The position numbers and the translations under genes are program-made. From Tepidiphilus succinatimandens (GTDB lineage: Bacteria; Pseudomonadota; Gammaproteobacteria; Burkholderiales; Rhodocyclaceae), in NCBI RefSeq assembly GCF_006503695.1, contig NZ_SBIK01000002.1:62001-126000 (forward strand): a stretch of DNA of 64,000 nt. Reading direction: 5' to 3'. Positions 28,941-39,795 of this stretch are shown here, piece after piece. Position 1 is the first letter of the stretch, and each line of letters starts with the position of its first letter. Under the pieces are notes generated by a model. It was not told where the DNA came from, searched no databases, and saw only the letters and a list, made by a program, of their open reading frames with translations.

Positions 28941-30317
28941 TCAGGCTTCCAGCTCCTTCAGGCGCTGGATGATGCGGGCGACCACCTCCTGCGCGCTGCC
29001 ATAGACCATGTGGCAGTTGTCGCGGTAGAAGAGCTCGTTCTCGATGCCGGAGTACCCCGTACCCTTGCCGCGCTTGATCACCAGCACCTCGCGCGCCTGA
29101 TCCACGTTGAGGATGGGCATGCCGTAGATGGGGCTCGACTTGTTGGTGCGCGCCGCGGGGTTGACCACGTCGTTCGCGCCGATCACCAGGGCGACGTCGG
29201 TCTGGGCGAACTCGGCGTTGATCTCCTCCAGGTCGAAGATCTTGTCGTAGGGCACGCCGGCCTCTGCGAGCAGCACGTTCATGTGTCCCGGCATGCGCCC
29301 CGCCACCGGGTGGATGGCGAACTTCACCTCCACCCCCGCCTCTTCGAGCAGCTGCGCCATCTCCCACACCTTGTGCTGGGCGCCGGCCACCGCCATGCCG
29401 TAGCCCGGCACGATGATCACCTTCTGCGCGTAGCGCAGGGTAGCCGCCGCGTCGTCGGGCGAATATTCCTTGAGCGAACCGCTCACCTCCCCTTGCGTCT
29501 CCTGCGCCTCGCCGGTGATCGGCGCAAAGATCACGGTGCGGATCGAACGGTTCATCGCCTTGGCCATGAGGAGCGTGAGCAGCGTACCGGAAGCGCCGAC
29601 CACCGTGCCGGCCACGATCAGCAAGGGATTGGCGAGCACGTACCCTTCGAAGCCGACCGCCAGGCCCGTGAAGGCGTTGAGGAGCGAAATGACCACCGGC
29701 ATGTCCGCCCCACCGATGGGCAGGGTGAGCAGCGCCCCCAGAGCGAGCGCGAGCAGGAAGAAGATCGTGAGCTCGAAACCGCCCGGATGCGAGGAAAAAC
29801 CGATCGTCAAACCGATGCCGAAGGTAAAGAGCGCGAGGAAGAACACGACGTTGTTCTGCTGCGGCACCTGGTAGGTCTTCTTCAAGAGCCCCTGCAGCTT
29901 GGCAAAGGCCACGCAGCTACCGGAAAAGGCCACCGCGCCGATGATCGCCCCGAGCGCGGCGAGCAAGCCGACCGAGGCGTGATGCACGGCGTCCTGCCGC
30001 AAAAACTCCACCGCGGCGATCGCCGCCGCCGCCCCGCCACCCATGCCGTTGTAGATGGCCACCATCTGCGGCATGTCGGTCATCTTCACCGTCTTGCCCA
30101 AATACCAGGCGATCGCCGCCCCGATGACGATCGCGGTGATCATCAAGCCGTAGTTGTGCATCCCCGGCAAATAGAAAGTGACGAGCACCGCCGCGACCAT
30201 GGCGTAGCCCGCCCACTGCACGCCGCGGCGCGCCGTGGCCGGAGAGCTCATCGCCTTCAACCCGAGGATGAAGGCGATCGCCACCAGGAAATAGATGAAA
30301 TGGATGAACGTGCTCAT
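28941..30317 (-). CDS. pntB: NAD(P) transhydrogenase subunit beta
   Basis: This is the membrane subunit of the proton-translocating transhydrogenase that reduces NADP+ with NADH at the cost of proton-motive force. The 458-residue protein has about eight hydrophobic helices in the first 260 residues, then the NADP(H)-binding domain III with VIIVPGYGMAVAGAQH and LVIGANDVVNPAA. It overlaps the pntAB gene by 4 bases. Confidence 0.97.
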   Translation of the reverse strand: MSTFIHFIYFLVAIAFILGLKAMSSPATARRGVQWAGYAMVAAVLVTFYLPGMHNYGLMITAIVIGAAIAWYLGKTVKMTDMPQMVAIYNGMGGGAAAAIAAVEFLRQDAVHHASVGLLAALGAIIGAVAFSGSCVAFAKLQGLLKKTYQVPQQNNVVFFLALFTFGIGLTIGFSSHPGGFELTIFFLLALALGALLTLPIGGADMPVVISLLNAFTGLAVGFEGYVLANPLLIVAGTVVGASGTLLTLLMAKAMNRSIRTVIFAPITGEAQETQGEVSGSLKEYSPDDAAATLRYAQKVIIVPGYGMAVAGAQHKVWEMAQLLEEAGVEVKFAIHPVAGRMPGHMNVLLAEAGVPYDKIFDLEEINAEFAQTDVALVIGANDVVNPAARTNKSSPIYGMPILNVDQAREVLVIKRGKGTGYSGIENELFYRDNCHMVYGSAQEVVARIIQRLKELEA

Positions 30318-30619
30318 CGCCCGCCCTCCCCGGCGCCCTTGTTCGACTTGAACATCGCCAGCATCCGCTCGGTGACGACGTAGCCGCCGGCGGCATTGGC
30401 CGCCCCCAGCAGCACGGCGATGAAGCCCAGCGCGAGCGAGGCCGGATCGTCGGACGGCGCCTGCCCGAGCACGATCATTCCCCCGATCAGCACCACCCCG
30501 TGGATGAAATTCGAACCCGACATCAAGGGTGTGTGCAGGATGACCGGCACCCGCGCGATCACCTCGTAGCCCGTAAACGCCGCCAACATGAAAATGAACA
30601 ACGCGCTCAAACCGTCCAT
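30314..30619 (-). CDS. pntAB: NAD(P) transhydrogenase subunit alpha part 2 (membrane part)
   Basis: The 101-residue protein has three to four hydrophobic helices. It carries the sequence ARVPVILHTPLMSGSNFIHG, typical of the membrane part of the alpha subunit. In enterobacteria this is fused to the NAD-binding part; here it is separate, as in Rhodospirillum-type enzymes. A GTG (30622) and an ATG (30619) are adjacent. I chose the ATG because of its spacing from GGGAG. Confidence 0.93.
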   Translation of the reverse strand: MDGLSALFIFMLAAFTGYEVIARVPVILHTPLMSGSNFIHGVVLIGGMIVLGQAPSDDPASLALGFIAVLLGAANAAGGYVVTERMLAMFKSNKGAGEGGR

Positions 30620-30632
30620 CACCGCTCCCTCC

Positions 30633-31757
30633 TCACAGACCCAGCCATTGGCGAACCCGCTCGCTCTTGAGCTCGCCGGCGTGCGTCATGCAGGTGCCGG
30701 CGAGCACCTCGTCGTCCCACGCCAGCGCCAAGCTTCCTTCGCGCAGGAAGAGCGAAACGAAGTTGAACACATTCTTGGAGAACATCTCGGAGGCATGCAC
30801 CGGCATGCGGCTGGGCACGAAAGTCGGGCCGATCAGCAGCACCTCGCCGACCCAGGTCTTCTCGCCCGGCACCGTACCCTCGACGTTGCCCCCCGTCTCG
30901 GCGGCCAGATCGACCACCACCGCCCCGGGGCGCATGCGCGCGATCATCTCGGCGGTGATGATGCGCGGCGCCGGCCGCCCCGGAATGGAAGCCGTGGTGA
31001 TGAGCGCGTCGGCCTGGCCCACCGCCTTGCCGAGCTTCTCCGCCTGGATCGCCTTCTCCTCTTCGGTGAGCTCGCGCGCGTAGCCGCCCTCGCCCACCGC
31101 CCGCACCCCCGTGTCGAGGAACTTCGCCCCGAGCGACTCCACCTGCTCGCGCGTCTCCGGGCGCACATCGTAGGCTTCCACTGCCGCCCCCAGGCGCCGG
31201 GCGGTGGCGATCGCCTGCAGCCCCGCCACTCCGGCCCCGATCACCAGTACCTTGGCCGGACGGATGGTACCGGCGGCATAGGTGAGCATGGGAAAGAACT
31301 TCGGGCTGTGATCGGCGGCGATCAGCGCCGCCTCGTAGCCGGCCACCGTCGCCTGGGAAGAAAGGATGTCCATGCTCTGCGCGCGCGAGATGCGCGGCAA
31401 GAGCTCGAGCGCGAAGGCGGTGATGCGCCGCTCGAGTAGGCGCTCGACGCGCTCGCGGCTGCCCCAGGGGTGCAACGCTCCCACCAGGACCGAGCCTTCG
31501 GGCATGAGCGCGAGCTCCTCGTCGCGCGGCGGCTGCACGCACAGCACGAGCTGCGCGCGGCGGAACACCTCCGCCGGCTCGGGCACGATCTCCACCCCCG
31601 GAAACGCCTCGTCGGCCCAATGCGCCCGCCTGGCCGCGCCCGCGGCCATCACGACCTTGGCCCCGAGCGCCTCGTATTTCTTCACCAGCTCCGGCACCAG
31701 CGCCACCCGCCGCTCCTGCGGCTGCGGTGCGCTCGCCACTCCCACGATCACGCCCAT
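30633..31757 (-). CDS. pntAA: NAD(P) transhydrogenase subunit alpha part 1 (NAD-binding)
   Basis: This is the soluble domain I of the transhydrogenase. The 374-residue protein is of the alanine dehydrogenase/PntA type: ERRVALVPELVKKYEALGA at the N-terminus, the Rossmann motif VLVIGAGVAGLQAIATARRLGA near 170-190, and ITTASIPGRPAPRIIT. It lies 13 bases before pntAB and 22 bases after serS, with an AAGGGGGG site. Confidence 0.96.
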   Translation of the reverse strand: MGVIVGVASAPQPQERRVALVPELVKKYEALGAKVVMAAGAARRAHWADEAFPGVEIVPEPAEVFRRAQLVLCVQPPRDEELALMPEGSVLVGALHPWGSRERVERLLERRITAFALELLPRISRAQSMDILSSQATVAGYEAALIAADHSPKFFPMLTYAAGTIRPAKVLVIGAGVAGLQAIATARRLGAAVEAYDVRPETREQVESLGAKFLDTGVRAVGEGGYARELTEEEKAIQAEKLGKAVGQADALITTASIPGRPAPRIITAEMIARMRPGAVVVDLAAETGGNVEGTVPGEKTWVGEVLLIGPTFVPSRMPVHASEMFSKNVFNFVSLFLREGSLALAWDDEVLAGTCMTHAGELKSERVRQWLGL

Positions 31758-31779
31758 GCTCCCCCCTTTGTGCGTTTGA

Positions 31780-33144
<1,365 letters not shown>

Positions 33145-34011
33145 TCAGGAGGCCGAAGACGAAGTCAAGGCCTCCACCTGGGCCTGGCGCAGCAAGGCCG
33201 CATTTTCACGCGCCCGCTGCTTGGCCCGCCGCGCCATCCAGACGCTGGCCAGGAGCAGACCGGCCAGCACCAGATAGACGGTGACGGCGCCGATGACGTT
33301 GATCTCGGGATTGAGTCCCAAACGGGCCCGCGAGAAGATCACCACCGGCAGCGGCGACGTTCCCGGCCCCGAGAGAAAGGCCGAGATCACCACCTCGTCG
33401 AGCGACAGTGACAGCGTCAGCAGCCAGGCCGAGGCCACCGCCTGAAAAATGGCCGGCAAGGTCACGAGGAAGAACACCTGCGAAGGACGCGCCCCCAGAT
33501 CCATCGCCGCCTCCTCCAGCGCCGGATCCACTTCCCGCAACCGCGACATGATGGTGATCGCGGCGTAGGAGACGCACATCACCGTATGGCCGATGAAGAG
33601 CGTCGTAAACCCCTTCTGCGGAAAACCGAAGAGATGCTCCATGCTGACGAAGAAGAGCAGCAGCACCATCGCCAGCACCACCGTCGGCAATACCAGCGGC
33701 ACGTTGAGGAGCAAGGTGAAGAGCCCTTTGCCGGGGAAGCGCCGATAGCGTGTCAAGGCGTAGGCGGCACAGGTGCCCAGCACCACGGAAGCGGTGGCGG
33801 TGGCCACCGCGATCTCCAGCGACAGCACCAAGGCGTCGATCACCACCTGGTCGGCCGCCGCCTCGGCGTACCAGCGCAAGGTCCACCCGCCCCAGACCGT
33901 GACCATGCGCGAATCGTTGAAGGAATAGATCACCAGTACCACGATCGGCAGGTACAGGAAGCCATAGACGAGCACCGTCCACAGCGTCGCCAGCCACGGG
34001 AAACGTCTCAT
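33145..34011 (-). CDS. potI: Polyamine ABC transporter permease (PotI/PotC type)
   Basis: This is the second inner-membrane subunit of a putrescine/spermidine importer. The 288-residue protein has six predicted helices and the binding-protein-dependent transport motif EEAAMDLGARPSQVFFLVTLP. Its ATG overlaps the preceding permease by 4 bases. Gene order potF-G-H-I matches the putrescine system. Confidence 0.92.
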   Translation of the reverse strand: MRRFPWLATLWTVLVYGFLYLPIVVLVIYSFNDSRMVTVWGGWTLRWYAEAAADQVVIDALVLSLEIAVATATASVVLGTCAAYALTRYRRFPGKGLFTLLLNVPLVLPTVVLAMVLLLFFVSMEHLFGFPQKGFTTLFIGHTVMCVSYAAITIMSRLREVDPALEEAAMDLGARPSQVFFLVTLPAIFQAVASAWLLTLSLSLDEVVISAFLSGPGTSPLPVVIFSRARLGLNPEINVIGAVTVYLVLAGLLLASVWMARRAKQRARENAALLRQAQVEALTSSSAS

Positions 34012-34910
34012 CGCCGGGCCTCCATCAGGCGCATCTGGTAGCGGTTGAAGAGCCAGATCGGGAAGAGGATGATGAGCACCATCAGCATCGTCACCGCCGC
34101 GGCCCGCTGCCAGTCGAGGTTGATGAAGAATTCGTTCCACATCATGCGGCCGATGTTCAGGATCGAGATGCCGCCGAGCAGCTCGGGGATCACGTATTCC
34201 CCCACCGCCGGGATGAAGACGAGGAGCGAGCCGGCGAGAATCCCCTCGCGCGACAAGGGCACGGTCACCAGCCAGAAACGCTGCCAAGGCCGCGCCCCCA
34301 GATCGGCCGCCGCTTCCAGCAGCCGCCGGTCGAGCTTGACGAGGTTGGAGTACAGCGGCAGGATCATGAAGGGGATATAGCCATAGACCATGCCCACCAT
34401 GAAGGAAAACTTGGTAAACATCAACTGCAGCGGCTCATCCACGATGCCAGCCCACAGCAGGAACTGGTTGAGCAGGCCGTTGGCGTCCAGGATGTTCTTC
34501 CACGCATAAATGCGGATGAGGAACGGCGTCCAGAACGGCAGCATGATGAGCATCAGCATCACCGGCCGCAGCGTCGGGAAACTCTGGGCCAGGAAATAGG
34601 CGAAGGGATAGCCGATGACGAGGCACAGCAAGGTCGTCAGCAGCGCATAGCCCACCGACGAGAGATAGGTGAGCAGATAGACGTCGTCCTGCATCACGCT
34701 CAGATAGGCATCGAAATGCAGCTTGATGCTGAGCGTGCCCTCTTCCAGCCACGAGATCAGAGGTTCGAACCCCACCCCGACGGCATCGGCGTGGGAAAAA
34801 CTGATCTTGAGCAGGATCAGGAAAGGCAGCAGCAGAAAGACGAAGAGGAAGAACTCCGGCACGCCGATCACGAACCAGCGACCCGGCGGCAACCAGGGGC
34901 GACGCAGCAT
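34008..34910 (-). CDS. potH: Polyamine ABC transporter permease (PotH/PotB type)
   Basis: This is the first permease subunit of the polyamine importer. The 300-residue protein has six predicted helices and the EAA-type loop LEAAADLGARPWQRFWLVT. I chose the ATG at 34910 (CAGGAG site); an earlier in-frame start at 34970 would run into potG. It lies 23 bases after the ATPase gene. Confidence 0.92.
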   Translation of the reverse strand: MLRRPWLPPGRWFVIGVPEFFLFVFLLLPFLILLKISFSHADAVGVGFEPLISWLEEGTLSIKLHFDAYLSVMQDDVYLLTYLSSVGYALLTTLLCLVIGYPFAYFLAQSFPTLRPVMLMLIMLPFWTPFLIRIYAWKNILDANGLLNQFLLWAGIVDEPLQLMFTKFSFMVGMVYGYIPFMILPLYSNLVKLDRRLLEAAADLGARPWQRFWLVTVPLSREGILAGSLLVFIPAVGEYVIPELLGGISILNIGRMMWNEFFINLDWQRAAAVTMLMVLIILFPIWLFNRYQMRLMEARR

Positions 34911-34933
34911 GGCGATCTCCTGCAGCGGGCGTT

Positions 34934-36055
34934 TCACTCGACGATGACCACGGGCGCCGACGGCATCCAATGCGCCGTCACGCGCACCCCAAGCTCATAG
35001 GGCTCCTCATAGCGATCGACGTTGGTGACGGTGACGCGCAAACGGCGCCCCGAGGGCAACTCGATCTCGTAGGCGGTATAGCTGCCCATGTAGCTGCGCG
35101 CCGCCACCGTCCCCTGTACGGCGTTGTAGGGAAGATCCTGCCAGCCGGGCTCGAGCGAGATCTTCTCGGGACGAAGGGCCACGGTGAGATTCATCCCCTG
35201 CTTGCCCTCCACGCCGTGCCCGACGTGGAACAAGCACTCCGCCGTCTGGATCTCGCAGTAATGCGGCTCATCGACCACGAGCTCCCCGTCGAAGAGATTG
35301 ACGCTACCGATGAAATCGGCCACGAAGCGGTTCTTCGGATTCTCATAGACCTCGCTGGGCGTGCCGATCTGCAGGAAACGGCCCTCGCGCATCACCGCGA
35401 TGCGATCGGCCATCGTCATCGCCTCTTCCTGGTCATGGGTGACGATGACACAGGTCAGGCCCACCTGGCGCAAGATATGCACGAGTTCGATCTGCGTGCG
35501 CTCGCGCAGTTTGCGATCCAGCGCGCCCATCGGCTCATCGAGCAGCAGCAATTTGGGACGCTTAGCCAGACTGCGCGCCAGCGCCACGCGCTGCTGCTGC
35601 CCGCCCGAGAGCTGATGCGGTTTTCTCTTGGCATAAGGTTTGAGCTGCACCAGATCGAGCATCTGCTCGACGCGCTCGGCGATCTGCGCCTTGGGCATCC
35701 CTTCGCGCTTGAGGCCAAACGCGATATTGTCGTACACCGTCAGATGGGGAAAGAGGGCGTAGGACTGGAACATCATGTTGATCGGCCGCTCGTAAGGCGG
35801 CAGAGCCGTGATGTCTTGGCCGTCGAGGACGATGCGTCCTGCCGTCGGTACCTCGAAACCGGCCAGCATCCGCAACAGCGTCGTCTTGCCACAGCCCGAC
35901 GAACCGAGCAGCGCGAAGATCTCGCCCTGCTCGATGGCCAGGCTGACGTTGTTGACGGCAACGACCTCGTCATACTCTTTGCGAATGGACTCGATCTTCA
36001 GGAAATCGGGCGCACCCCTGGCGGCATCGGCGCGAGCAGCGGCGGTCTGGTTCAT
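34934..36055 (-). CDS. potG: Polyamine ABC transporter ATP-binding protein (PotG/PotA type)
   Basis: This is the ATPase that drives polyamine import. The 373-residue protein has Walker A GSSGCGKTT, the Q loop FQSYALFPHL, signature LSGGQQQRVALARSLA, Walker B LLLLDEP and the H loop IVTHDQEEA. A C-terminal TOBE regulatory domain follows (about 290-373). An intercistronic hairpin lies between it and potF. Confidence 0.95.
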   Translation of the reverse strand: MNQTAAARADAARGAPDFLKIESIRKEYDEVVAVNNVSLAIEQGEIFALLGSSGCGKTTLLRMLAGFEVPTAGRIVLDGQDITALPPYERPINMMFQSYALFPHLTVYDNIAFGLKREGMPKAQIAERVEQMLDLVQLKPYAKRKPHQLSGGQQQRVALARSLAKRPKLLLLDEPMGALDRKLRERTQIELVHILRQVGLTCVIVTHDQEEAMTMADRIAVMREGRFLQIGTPSEVYENPKNRFVADFIGSVNLFDGELVVDEPHYCEIQTAECLFHVGHGVEGKQGMNLTVALRPEKISLEPGWQDLPYNAVQGTVAARSYMGSYTAYEIELPSGRRLRVTVTNVDRYEEPYELGVRVTAHWMPSAPVVIVE

Positions 36056-36097
36056 GACGGTGCCGAAACTCCTCAGAAAGTGATGGGAGAAAGATTT

Positions 36098-36121
36098 GCG
36101 CCCCGGTCGGAACCGGGGCGC
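36098..36121 (-). repeat. Intercistronic stem-loop between potF and potG
   Basis: GCGCCCCGG and CCGGGGCGC form a perfect 9-bp stem around a 6-base loop. No T run follows, so it is not a standard terminator. Such hairpins often protect the upstream part of an mRNA, which would favour extra binding protein (PotF) over the ATPase and permeases. Confidence 0.6.
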
Positions 36122-36148
36122 GTAGAGTCACTTCATGCAAAACTTCAT

Positions 36149-37303
36149 TCAGCGATTGGTGCGGAATTTCGTATAGTACTGCGTCACCAAGCGCCGTTCC
36201 TCATTGCTATAGACTTTCGGCGGACGGAGCTTGCGCATCAGCTCCGGCTTGAGGAACACATAGTCGTTGCTCTTGATCGAGGCGTCGACATACGGCAAGG
36301 ACGCTGGCACCGGATTGGCATAGAAAACGGTATTGGTGTCGGCCGCGATCACCTCCGGCCGCAACCGATAGTCGAGAAACTTGTAGGCATTGTCGACGTG
36401 CTTCGCGTCGGCCGGAATCGCCACCGTATCGACGAGCAGTACCCCGCCGTGCGTGGGCGGGAACACCTTGATGTTCACCCCATTCTTCGCTTCCTTGGCC
36501 CGGTTGGCGGCGATACCGATGTCGCCGGACCAGCCGAAGGACAGGCAGAGATTGCCGCCGGCCAGATCGTTGATGTAGCCGCTCGAGGAGAGCTGCGTCA
36601 CGTAGGGGCGGATCTTGTCGACCATCTCCCAGGCGCGGCGGAAATCCTCCGGATTGTGGCTATCCACGGGAATGTTCAGATAATTGAACGCCGCCTCCAT
36701 GATGTCGCCACCGGAATCGAGCAGCGAAATGCCGCAGCTCTTCAGTTTGCTCGCATACTCGGGCTTGAAGAGCAGATCCCAGGGATTCTCGGGCATGGGC
36801 ATCCCATCGAGCGCCTTTTGCACCTTGTCGACGTTGATCCCCACCGTGGTATAGCCCCACATCCAGGGAATGAGGTACTGGTTGCCCGGATCCATCGTCG
36901 CGAGCAGCTTCATGAGCTCGGGATCGAGGTTCTTGTAATTGGGGATCTTGGATTTGTCGATCGGTTTGAAGAATCCCGCCTTGATCTCGATCGCCGCCCA
37001 GTGGGCCGAAGGAACGACGATGTCGTAGCCGGTGTTGCCCGCGGCGAGCTTGGCAAACAGCGTCTCGTTCGAATCGAAGGTGTCGTAGCGCACCTTGATT
37101 CCGGTTTCCTTCTCGAAATTGGGGAGGGTAGTCGGGGCGATGTAATCCGACCAGTTGTAGATATTGAGCTGCTTGTCGTCCGAAGCCGCCTGCGCCGCGC
37201 CCACCGCCGCGCAGCACGTCAACGCGGTCGCTGCCGCCACGCGCCGCCACGACACCGCAGCGGTTTTCACGAACGGCAACCGTCCGAAAAGGGTCTGCAA
37301 CAT
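36149..37303 (-). CDS. potF: Polyamine-binding periplasmic protein (PotF/PotD type)
   Basis: This is the substrate-binding protein of the polyamine importer. The 384-residue protein has a signal peptide (about 1-40, cleavage near GAAQAAS). The family opening is KQLNIYNWSDYIAPTTLPNF; GYDIVVPSAHWAAI and IPWMWGYTTVGIN follow. The ATG at 37303 has an AAAGGAGG site. Putrescine rather than spermidine is suggested by gene order, not by residues I could verify. Confidence 0.92.
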   Translation of the reverse strand: MLQTLFGRLPFVKTAAVSWRRVAAATALTCCAAVGAAQAASDDKQLNIYNWSDYIAPTTLPNFEKETGIKVRYDTFDSNETLFAKLAAGNTGYDIVVPSAHWAAIEIKAGFFKPIDKSKIPNYKNLDPELMKLLATMDPGNQYLIPWMWGYTTVGINVDKVQKALDGMPMPENPWDLLFKPEYASKLKSCGISLLDSGGDIMEAAFNYLNIPVDSHNPEDFRRAWEMVDKIRPYVTQLSSSGYINDLAGGNLCLSFGWSGDIGIAANRAKEAKNGVNIKVFPPTHGGVLLVDTVAIPADAKHVDNAYKFLDYRLRPEVIAADTNTVFYANPVPASLPYVDASIKSNDYVFLKPELMRKLRPPKVYSNEERRLVTQYYTKFRTNR

Positions 37304-37517
37304 CTCGTCGCCTCCTTTGCTGAAAAGGGAAAAAAACCGTGCCCCGCGGCTTGCGCTCGCCTCGCGCGCGCCTGGATGCGGCCAACGCGGACAAGCGCGA
37401 AGTGTAGCAAACCCCGAGCCCAAGCGGGGCATCCACGACATGATCTGTAAAAAATTTCCCCGATAGGCTCAGACAACGAAATAGACTGAAAACAAAAAGA
37501 AAATTCGATTGGACAGA

Positions 37518-37551
37518 AGGTTCGGCAGAACCTATGCTGAACTTGCTGAAC
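37518..37551. promoter_or_regulatory. Inverted repeat and tandem repeat upstream of the 93-residue gene
   Basis: AGGTTC-GGCA-GAACCT (37518-37533) is a perfect 6-bp inverted repeat. It is followed by a tandem TGCTGAAC (37535-37542 and 37544-37551). The 265-base gap 37304-37568 separates two divergent units and is AT-richer than its surroundings. It must hold their promoters, but I found no clear -35/-10 pair. Confidence 0.4.
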
Positions 37552-37568
37552 CTGGGCAGGATAGAGCC

Positions 37569-37850
37569 ATGCTGACCTTGCGCGACTGCCTCGACTATTG
37601 CAGCCTCACCGAAGAAGAAATCGGGCTGCTGGCCGAGCATCATGACCTCCCCGCCGAAGCCGCCGGCCTCATCGCCTGCAGCCTCTCCCAATCCGACGAA
37701 GGCATCGTCGTGCTGACCAACTGGCTGCTCGAGATCGCCGAGCGCGCCATTGAAGACGGCAATGCCGCCAAGGCGCAGCAGGCGCACGAAGCCTGCAAGC
37801 GGCTGCTCGCCGATCACCCCTTGCGTGCTCCCGACAACGCGGGTTCATGA
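37569..37850 (+). CDS. Small conserved-looking protein of unknown function
   Basis: The 93-residue acidic, helical protein has no signal peptide: MLTLRDCLDYCSLTEEEIGL, then HHDLPAEAAGLIACSL. It resembles small uncharacterised proteobacterial proteins that start MLTLEDCL. I cannot name a function. The ATG at 37569 has AGGA 8 bases upstream; a TTG at 37509 would lengthen it. The end overlaps the convergent rarA gene by 6 bases. Confidence 0.6.
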   Translation: MLTLRDCLDYCSLTEEEIGLLAEHHDLPAEAAGLIACSLSQSDEGIVVLTNWLLEIAERAIEDGNAAKAQQAHEACKRLLADHPLRAPDNAGS

Positions 37851-39146
37851 GCGGCGCCGTTGCGCCTGCGCATCCAGCTCGCGCAGGTGCTCCAGTTTGG
37901 CGCGGATCTTCGCCTCCAACCCCCGTTCCACCGGCCGGTACCAGCGCTGCGGCGCCATCCCGTCGGGGAAATAGCGCTCGCCGGCAGCGTATCCTTCTGG
38001 CTCGTCGTGCGGATAGCGGTAGGTCTTGCCGAAGCCCAGCTCCTTCATGAGCCGGGTGGGGGCATTCCTCAGATGCACCGGCACCGGGCGCGAGCCGTCC
38101 TGACGCACGAAAGCGCGCGCGGCGTTGTAGGCAAGGTAGACGGCGTTCGACTTCGGCGCACAGGCCAGATACACCACCGCCTCGGCAAGCGCCAGCTCCC
38201 CTTCGGGGGAACCCAGCCGCTCGTAGGCGGCGCAGGCATCGAGCGCGAGCGTGAGCGAGCGCGGATCGGCAAGGCCCACGTCTTCGCTCGCCATGCGTAC
38301 GATGCGCCGCCCCAGATAGAGCGGATCGGCGCCACCGTCGAGCATACGCACGAACCAATAGAGCGCGGCGTCGGGGTCGGAGCCGCGCACCGCCTTGTGC
38401 AGGGCCGAGATCTGGTCATAGAAGGCGTCGCCTCCCTTGTCGAAGCGCCGCAGCCGCTCGCCCATCACCGAACGCGCGAACGGCACGTCGATCACCGCCT
38501 GCCCCCGGGCTCGCGCCGCCTGCCACAGCCATTCCACGTCGTTCAACAGCCGCCGCGCGTCCCCGTCGGCGAGTTCGACCAGCATGGCGCGCGCCGCATC
38601 GTCCAAGGGTACCGCCTCCTCGGGAAAACGCGCCTCGGCGCGAGCGAGCAGCGTCGTGAGCGCCGTTGCATCCAGAGGCTCGAGCCGCAGCACGGTGGTG
38701 CGTGACAACAGCGCCGAATTCACTTCGAACGAAGGGTTCTCGGTGGTGGCGCCGATGAAAGTGACCAACCCCTCCTCGACCTGATGCAGGAAGGCGTCCT
38801 GCTGCGCCTTGTTGAAGCGGTGCACCTCGTCGACGAAGAGCACCGTCGTACCGCCGCGCTCGCGCTCGGCCCGGGCTTCGTCGATCGCCGCGCGGATCTC
38901 CTTCACCCCCGCCATGACGGCCGACAGCGCGATGAAACGCGCCCCTACCGCCTGCGCGAGCAAGCGCGCGAGCGTGGTCTTTCCCACACCGGGCGGACCC
39001 CACAGGATCATGGAGAAGAGCCGCCCCTGCTCCCAGGCAACCCGCAGCGGCTTGCCCGGCCCGAGCAGATGCTCCTGCCCCACCACCTCGTCGAGGTGCT
39101 GCGGACGCATGCGCTCGGCGAGCGGCGCGCGCGCCTCCCCGCTCAT
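37845..39146 (-). CDS. rarA: Replication-associated recombination protein A (MgsA/RarA AAA ATPase)
   Basis: RarA acts at stalled replication forks and is related to the clamp loader. The 433-residue protein has MRPQHLDEVVGQEHLLG near the start, Walker A GPPGVGKTTLARLLA, Walker B LFVDEVHRFNK, GATTENPSFEVNSALLSR, and the family-specific C-terminal part. The ATG overlaps the lolA stop by 4 bases; ftsK-lolA-rarA is a conserved order. Confidence 0.96.
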   Translation of the reverse strand: MSGEARAPLAERMRPQHLDEVVGQEHLLGPGKPLRVAWEQGRLFSMILWGPPGVGKTTLARLLAQAVGARFIALSAVMAGVKEIRAAIDEARAERERGGTTVLFVDEVHRFNKAQQDAFLHQVEEGLVTFIGATTENPSFEVNSALLSRTTVLRLEPLDATALTTLLARAEARFPEEAVPLDDAARAMLVELADGDARRLLNDVEWLWQAARARGQAVIDVPFARSVMGERLRRFDKGGDAFYDQISALHKAVRGSDPDAALYWFVRMLDGGADPLYLGRRIVRMASEDVGLADPRSLTLALDACAAYERLGSPEGELALAEAVVYLACAPKSNAVYLAYNAARAFVRQDGSRPVPVHLRNAPTRLMKELGFGKTYRYPHDEPEGYAAGERYFPDGMAPQRWYRPVERGLEAKIRAKLEHLRELDAQAQRRRS

Positions 39147-39795
39147 CGACGCCCCGGTTGGTTTTCCAGCACCTTGGTGCCGGGCGGCGCAGTAAAGGCG
39201 AACTCGGCCGGCGGCACCGACCAGGCCCGCGCAAACTCGGTGAACGTGATCTCGCTCGTCTGGCCGAAATGATCTTCGAGGCGCATGCGCAGCAGCCGCT
39301 CTCCTTCGCCTTCGACCACGACGCGCACGATGCCGGCCTCTGCCGAGCGAGCCCGCAGGCGCACCGCCCAGTGATCCCCTTCCACTTGCCCCCCCTCGGG
39401 GGCGAACTCGCGGTGCAGCGCCTGGGCGTCGGCCAGGATCGCCACCGGCGAGCCGGAGAGCGCCTGCGCGAGCGGCGTCACCACCACTTGCTCCAGATCC
39501 GCGTCCCACACCTGCACGGCCTTGCCGTCGCTCACCACCAGCTGGCGCGCCGGTGCCGTCACCTCCCAGCGGAAACGGCTCGGCCGCTCATAGACGAAAC
39601 GCCCCTCGGAGCGTTGCACCACCCGCCCCTGCGGGTCGAGCACCTCCTGGCGGAAACGCCCCTGGGCCGCGCCCGTCTGCGTCACGAAGGATTCGAGCCG
39701 CCGCACCGCCTCCTCGGCCACGCTCTGCTGAGCGATGGCCGCTCCAGCCCACAGCATTGCCCACAGCGCCAACACCCATCCCGCAAAACCTTTCT

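Noticed and set aside
34970-37450. 826-codon open frame opposite potG and potF
   Set aside because: Covers two well-supported genes on the other strand and the gap between them; translation looks like reverse-frame His/Arg-rich sequence.
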